A DNA stretch of 64,000 nucleotides, from assembly GCF_040530035.1 (NCBI RefSeq), contig NZ_JBEWCD010000002.1:2401793-2465792 (forward strand), written 5' to 3'. A model generated the notes under the pieces. The model saw only the letters and a program-made list of their open reading frames with translations. It was not told where the DNA came from and made no database searches. Position numbers and translations under genes: made by a program. The DNA comes from Roseibium sp. HPY-6 (GTDB lineage Bacteria > Pseudomonadota > Alphaproteobacteria > Rhizobiales > Stappiaceae). Position 1 is the stretch's first letter; every line of letters begins with the position of its first letter. Of the stretch, positions 60,804 to 64,000 are shown in pieces.

Positions 60804-61478
60804 TCAAGGCAATGAGCGATCAGACACTTTTCGTATTGCAGCTGCGAGTTCGTTGAAATGCGAAATCACACTGTCTGGCCCGAGTTCGGTGACGGGCACG
60901 GGTGTATACCCGAAATCGACCGCAATGACGGGTATACCCGCGTTGCGGGCCGCATTGATATCCGTGCCGCTGTCACCGATCATGATTGATCCTTCTATTC
61001 TCCCGCCTGCGCGTTCAATTGCGCCATGCACTGGTTCTGCATGCGGCTTGGAAACGGGGAACGTGTCGCCGCCGACAACGGCATCAAAATGCTTTGCGAG
61101 ATCGAGGACTTCAAGGAGCGGCAGCGTGAGCCTCTCCGCCTTGTTGGTGCAAACTGCGAGTTTCCAACCTTCTTCACGCAAGTTTTCAAGGCTTGAGACA
61201 ACACCGTCAAAAGCGCGCGTATGGACGGCAATGTTTGCGGCGTAAAACTCGAGGAACTGGTGAAAGAGCGGCTCGACCAATTCGTCTGTCCACGTGACTT
61301 GGTTGTAGTCAAGGCCGCGCTGTATCAGCACCTTTGCGCCCATTCCAACCATATGGGCGACATCCTCGTTTGGAACCGCACTATGCCCGTTCGCAGTGAG
61401 GACAGCATTCAGGGCTGCAACAAGATCCTCCATCGACGACACGAGCGTGCCATCAAGGTCAAAGACAAGAACGGTCAT
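60804..61478 (-). CDS. gph: Phosphoglycolate phosphatase
   Basis: HAD-superfamily phosphatase of 224 aa, predicted to remove phosphate from 2-phosphoglycolate formed during DNA repair and oxygenation reactions. Motif I FDLDGTLVSSMEDL carries the nucleophile D7 and general acid D9, motif II is AVCTNKAERL, motif III is SKPHAEPVHGAI, and motif IV is MIGDSGTDINAARNAGIPVIAVDFGYT. It is a normal length for Gph. In Rhizobiales gph commonly lies near rpiA, as here. The alternative is a general HAD phosphatase, so symbol confidence is moderate. Confidence 0.9.
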   Translation of the reverse strand: MTVLVFDLDGTLVSSMEDLVAALNAVLTANGHSAVPNEDVAHMVGMGAKVLIQRGLDYNQVTWTDELVEPLFHQFLEFYAANIAVHTRAFDGVVSSLENLREEGWKLAVCTNKAERLTLPLLEVLDLAKHFDAVVGGDTFPVSKPHAEPVHGAIERAGGRIEGSIMIGDSGTDINAARNAGIPVIAVDFGYTPVPVTELGPDSVISHFNELAAAIRKVSDRSLP

Positions 61479-61573
61479 GGAACCCTCTAAGGCTGTTCAG
61501 GAAACGCCTGCCTATCCGGATCTGCGTGGAACGGCAAGACCGGGCGTTTGCAACCGCAACTCAAACACCGCGT

Positions 61574-63343
61574 TTAGAGCTTGTAGGCGGTTCTGAACCC
61601 GCCCCAGTGACGGCCCTGGACCAGGATGGGTGCGTCGACTTCCTTCATCCAGACGATGTTGCCGCCGCCCATGTCGCGTGCATAGGATTGTATCAGGAAG
61701 GGCCGCGTGTTCCGGGCTGCGCTTAAGCCCGCACGGTCGTCAAAAATCCTCTTGTTCCTGCAGTTGGCAGTGTTCCAGACGGGATCATCGGGACGCTGCG
61801 GATTTGAGAAGACGAGATTGTGAACGGGGAGATAACCGTTGCGGTCGACAGAGGCGCAGAAAGCCATACCGTGCGGTTTGCCTGTTGCCAGAATTTCTTC
61901 CTGAATGTCGGGAAGAATGGCCTCCAGGTGGCGAAGTGCCTTCGTGGAAACCTGCTCAGGATTTGTTCCTGCGATCGGCTGATAGCTGGTATCGAACAGA
62001 TCATCCAGGCTCAGCGTGCGCCGGACAACAAGCTCTTCCATCGCACTGGCGATTCTCAAAGCGCCCGATTGCACACACTCAACTTCTCTGGAGTGGCTTT
62101 CATGGATCGCAGCGATCTTGCGCTGCAAGGCTTGTCTGAAGGCTTCATCCGGGTCCGTGAAGCAACAGTGAAATCCATTTTCAGACACAGCGACAAGCCG
62201 CGCCTCTGTTTTGCCCAGGCCGCTCATATCAAGCTGAACAGTCTCGCTTTGACGAAGCTTGATGTTCTCCGCCGTCGTGAAGAGAAGGCCGCCTTCCGAA
62301 AGGTCCAGGGTTTCGCCGCGTGCCGTCGCACCGCCGGCGGAAATCGATCCTGCGAGTTTCACCGGCAACCTGTCGTGCCGGCGTCTGTTACCCAGGCCCG
62401 TTTGCCGGATCATCATCGTAAAGCGGTTTTGAAGCGACTTGGTCGCCGCGCTCATCTGGGTGCCGGTTTCACGAGCCCGCGTCCCACCTTCTTCCGCCGA
62501 CACCGCGCTTTCAGTGATGGCCTGCGCTTTCTGAACGACTTCCTGGGCGAACTCTGCTGTCTTGTTGGCCTGTTCTCCGATGAGATTGGTCGTGTCCACC
62601 TGAGAGCGGACGGCATCTTCAACGGCGGAGAAACTCGGACGAATTTTGCCGATGACGTCGATGATCTTGTTCACCGAACCAAGGCTGTGTTCCGCGGAAA
62701 GGTTCAGCTTTTCGATGTTGGTGACGATCTGTTCCGTCGCGGATTGTGTTTCGACGGAAAGAGCCTTGACCTCGTTTGCAACAACCGAAAACCCTCTTCC
62801 GGCTTCTCCGGCCCTGGCCGCTTCAATCGTTGCGTTTAGAGCCAGGAGATTCGTTTGCTTGGCAATGTCGGAGATGAGGCTCACAACATTCGCGATATCG
62901 TCGATAGCGCTCTTGAGCTCAAGAACGCCATCATTGGCCTGGTCCGCAATTTCGCGTGCCTCATCCGCCAGCTTGTTCGAAACTTCAACCTGTGATCCGA
63001 TTTCACCACTTGAAACCGACAGCTCCTGGATTGAACTTGCCAGGCTGGAGGCGTTTTCATCCGCGATCGAAGACTGATCGGACAACGACTGCGTGTCACT
63101 TCGGATTTTTTCCAGCGTTTGCATCTGCCCAACAAGGCGGTCCTGAACCTTGTCGGCAGCTACATGTATTGTCTTCGCTGCCACCTGGAGGTCGTCTTCA
63201 AGGCTGTCGAGCACAAATTCCAGCTGGTCGCTGGCCTGAGGCACAGTGTCTTGCGCGCTGCTCGGTTCACTTTCGGCCTCAAGGGTCTGAGACGGAGTGA
63301 GGGACTGCTCTTGGCGGTTTTGCTTGCGACGAAAAAAATTCAT
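61574..63343 (-). CDS. Soluble chemoreceptor with PilZ domain
   Basis: Cytoplasmic methyl-accepting protein of 589 aa without TM segments. Residues about 40-320 form the antiparallel signalling coiled coil, with the hairpin region LNATIEAARAGEAGRGFSVVANEVKALSVETQSATEQI. Residues about 325-410 are a PilZ domain with the c-di-GMP motifs RRRHDRLPV and DLSEGG. The C-terminal about 170 residues form a further unit ending FLIQSYARDMGGGNIVWMKEVDAPILVQGRHWGGFRTAYKL, a Cache-like sequence seen at the C-terminus of some alphaproteobacterial receptors. It would link c-di-GMP and chemotaxis signalling. No che genes are nearby. Confidence 0.88.
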   Translation of the reverse strand: MNFFRRKQNRQEQSLTPSQTLEAESEPSSAQDTVPQASDQLEFVLDSLEDDLQVAAKTIHVAADKVQDRLVGQMQTLEKIRSDTQSLSDQSSIADENASSLASSIQELSVSSGEIGSQVEVSNKLADEAREIADQANDGVLELKSAIDDIANVVSLISDIAKQTNLLALNATIEAARAGEAGRGFSVVANEVKALSVETQSATEQIVTNIEKLNLSAEHSLGSVNKIIDVIGKIRPSFSAVEDAVRSQVDTTNLIGEQANKTAEFAQEVVQKAQAITESAVSAEEGGTRARETGTQMSAATKSLQNRFTMMIRQTGLGNRRRHDRLPVKLAGSISAGGATARGETLDLSEGGLLFTTAENIKLRQSETVQLDMSGLGKTEARLVAVSENGFHCCFTDPDEAFRQALQRKIAAIHESHSREVECVQSGALRIASAMEELVVRRTLSLDDLFDTSYQPIAGTNPEQVSTKALRHLEAILPDIQEEILATGKPHGMAFCASVDRNGYLPVHNLVFSNPQRPDDPVWNTANCRNKRIFDDRAGLSAARNTRPFLIQSYARDMGGGNIVWMKEVDAPILVQGRHWGGFRTAYKL

Positions 63344-63566
63344 GTGTGGCCAGGCTTTTCTAAGCTCATGAGGTCAGCGAAACATCGCAAATCAATCTAA
63401 AGTCATGGTTAATGAATTCACACTTTTGAAGCCGTTGTGACGGATTTGGTCATGATGTCGGCAATGCCACTGGACCCATGGTTGCCGCGCATGTTAAGCA
63501 CCCGGCGGCTAAGAAAGATAATAGGCTGTTACCCACGCTCTCGGGTGACGGGCGAGGGAATGACTG

Positions 63567-64000
63567 GTGAGCGACGAATTTAAAAAACAGGCAGCTGCGC
63601 GCGCGGCGGAAGACGTAATGCCGGGAATGCGGCTGGGAATAGGAAGCGGGTCGACCGCGGAGTTCTTTGTGAGCGCGCTTGCCGAACGGGTGAGAGACGG
63701 TCTGGATGTCATTGGCGTTGCAACGTCTGAAAGAACGCATGCGCTTGCCGCGGAACAGGGCATCCGTCTGACCACGCTTGAAGATCTTCCCCAACTCGAT
63801 CTGACGATTGACGGCGCAGACGAACTGGACGAACAGTTGACCCTGATAAAGGGCGGCGGAGGCGCTCTCTTGCGTGAGAAAATCGTCGCGGCGGCGTCGG
63901 GAAACATGACGGTTATTGCCGACAGCAGTAAGGTTGTCACTACACTGGGCAAATATCCGTTGCCGATCGAAGTCGTACCGTTTGGTCTGAAAGCAACGAC
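63567..64000 (+). CDS. rpiA: Ribose-5-phosphate isomerase A, partial
   Basis: N-terminal 144 residues of RpiA, which interconverts ribose 5-phosphate and ribulose 5-phosphate in the pentose phosphate pathway. [23 protein letters not shown] and [14 protein letters not shown] are the family's substrate-binding segments. The start is GTG at 63567 with GCGAGGGA eight bases before it. The nearby ATG at 63560 is out of frame. The gene is cut by the window end. Confidence 0.95.
   Translation, partial: MSDEFKKQAAARAAEDVMPGMRLGIGSGSTAEFFVSALAERVRDGLDVIGVATSERTHALAAEQGIRLTTLEDLPQLDLTIDGADELDEQLTLIKGGGGALLREKIVAAASGNMTVIADSSKVVTTLGKYPLPIEVVPFGLKAT

Noticed and set aside
1..64000. CRISPR array, prophage or insertion sequence
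   Set aside because: No regularly spaced repeats, transposase or integrase motifs, or terminal inverted repeats with target duplications were seen.

Overview
The window looks like a chromosomal segment of a free-living, probably marine, aerobic alphaproteobacterium of the Rhizobiales/Stappiaceae type (Labrenzia/Roseibium-like). This is inferred from gene content: the alphaproteobacterial families DUF1194, DUF2842, DUF3052 and BA14K, a gph close to rpiA, a COX15-type heme A synthase, and a corrinoid one-carbon gene set with DUF1638. No ribosomal RNA is present to test the taxonomy. I see no insertion sequence, prophage, integrase or CRISPR array. Two tRNA genes lie on the minus strand: Pro-GGG near 10.4 kb and Val-CAC near 58.5 kb.

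Layout. 0-8 kb holds mixed metabolic genes (glycerophosphodiesterase, cytochrome P450), a PAS-like protein, a LysR regulator and two secreted proteins with VPLPA-type C-terminal sorting tails. 8.4-10.3 kb is a membrane sensor adenylate cyclase. 10.5-20.5 kb is an exopolysaccharide locus: Wzy-like polymerase, priming glycosylphosphotransferase, GT4 glycosyltransferase, Wza-like export lipoprotein, GumC-like chain-length protein, CelD-type acetyltransferase and polysaccharide deacetylase. 20.5-28.6 kb is housekeeping and small secreted proteins (DUF2842, heme A synthase, O-acetylhomoserine sulfhydrylase, CoA-binding protein, DUF3052, BA14K, enoyl-CoA hydratase, DUF1194).

28.6-36.4 kb is a corrinoid/tetrahydrofolate methyl-transfer module, all on the minus strand. 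It has a RACo-type reductive activator, a methyl-H4folate:corrinoid methyltransferase, a MetF-like reductase, two small partners of unknown role (Virulence_fact-like and DUF1638), a corrinoid protein and formate-H4folate ligase. It can carry methyl groups from a corrinoid protein to folate and on towards formate, but the substrate-specific first methyltransferase is not in the window. Next to it are an XRE-cupin regulator and the threonine-to-glycine pair kbl-tdh, so the 28-39 kb stretch is centred on one-carbon and glycine metabolism.

39.5-50 kb includes a DoxX-like membrane protein, a DUF2892 protein, the NAD salvage pair nadM-nudix/nadV behind an operator-like palindrome, a third sorting-tail protein, a YcaQ-type DNA glycosylase, a TauE/SafE transporter and a GlxA-type AraC regulator. 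50-58 kb is a surface-glycosylation island: TylF-type and two other methyltransferases, a NeuB-family synthase without its SAF domain, a cytidylyltransferase fused to a HAD domain that lacks the nucleophile, and a TPR glycosyltransferase. A ferredoxin-NADP reductase sits inside it, and a remnant of an ATP-grasp gene follows. 58.7-64 kb holds a DUF4139 protein, gph, a soluble chemoreceptor with a PilZ domain, and the start of rpiA, cut by the window edge.

All functional calls rest on reading the sequence and recalling family motifs. No database search was run.
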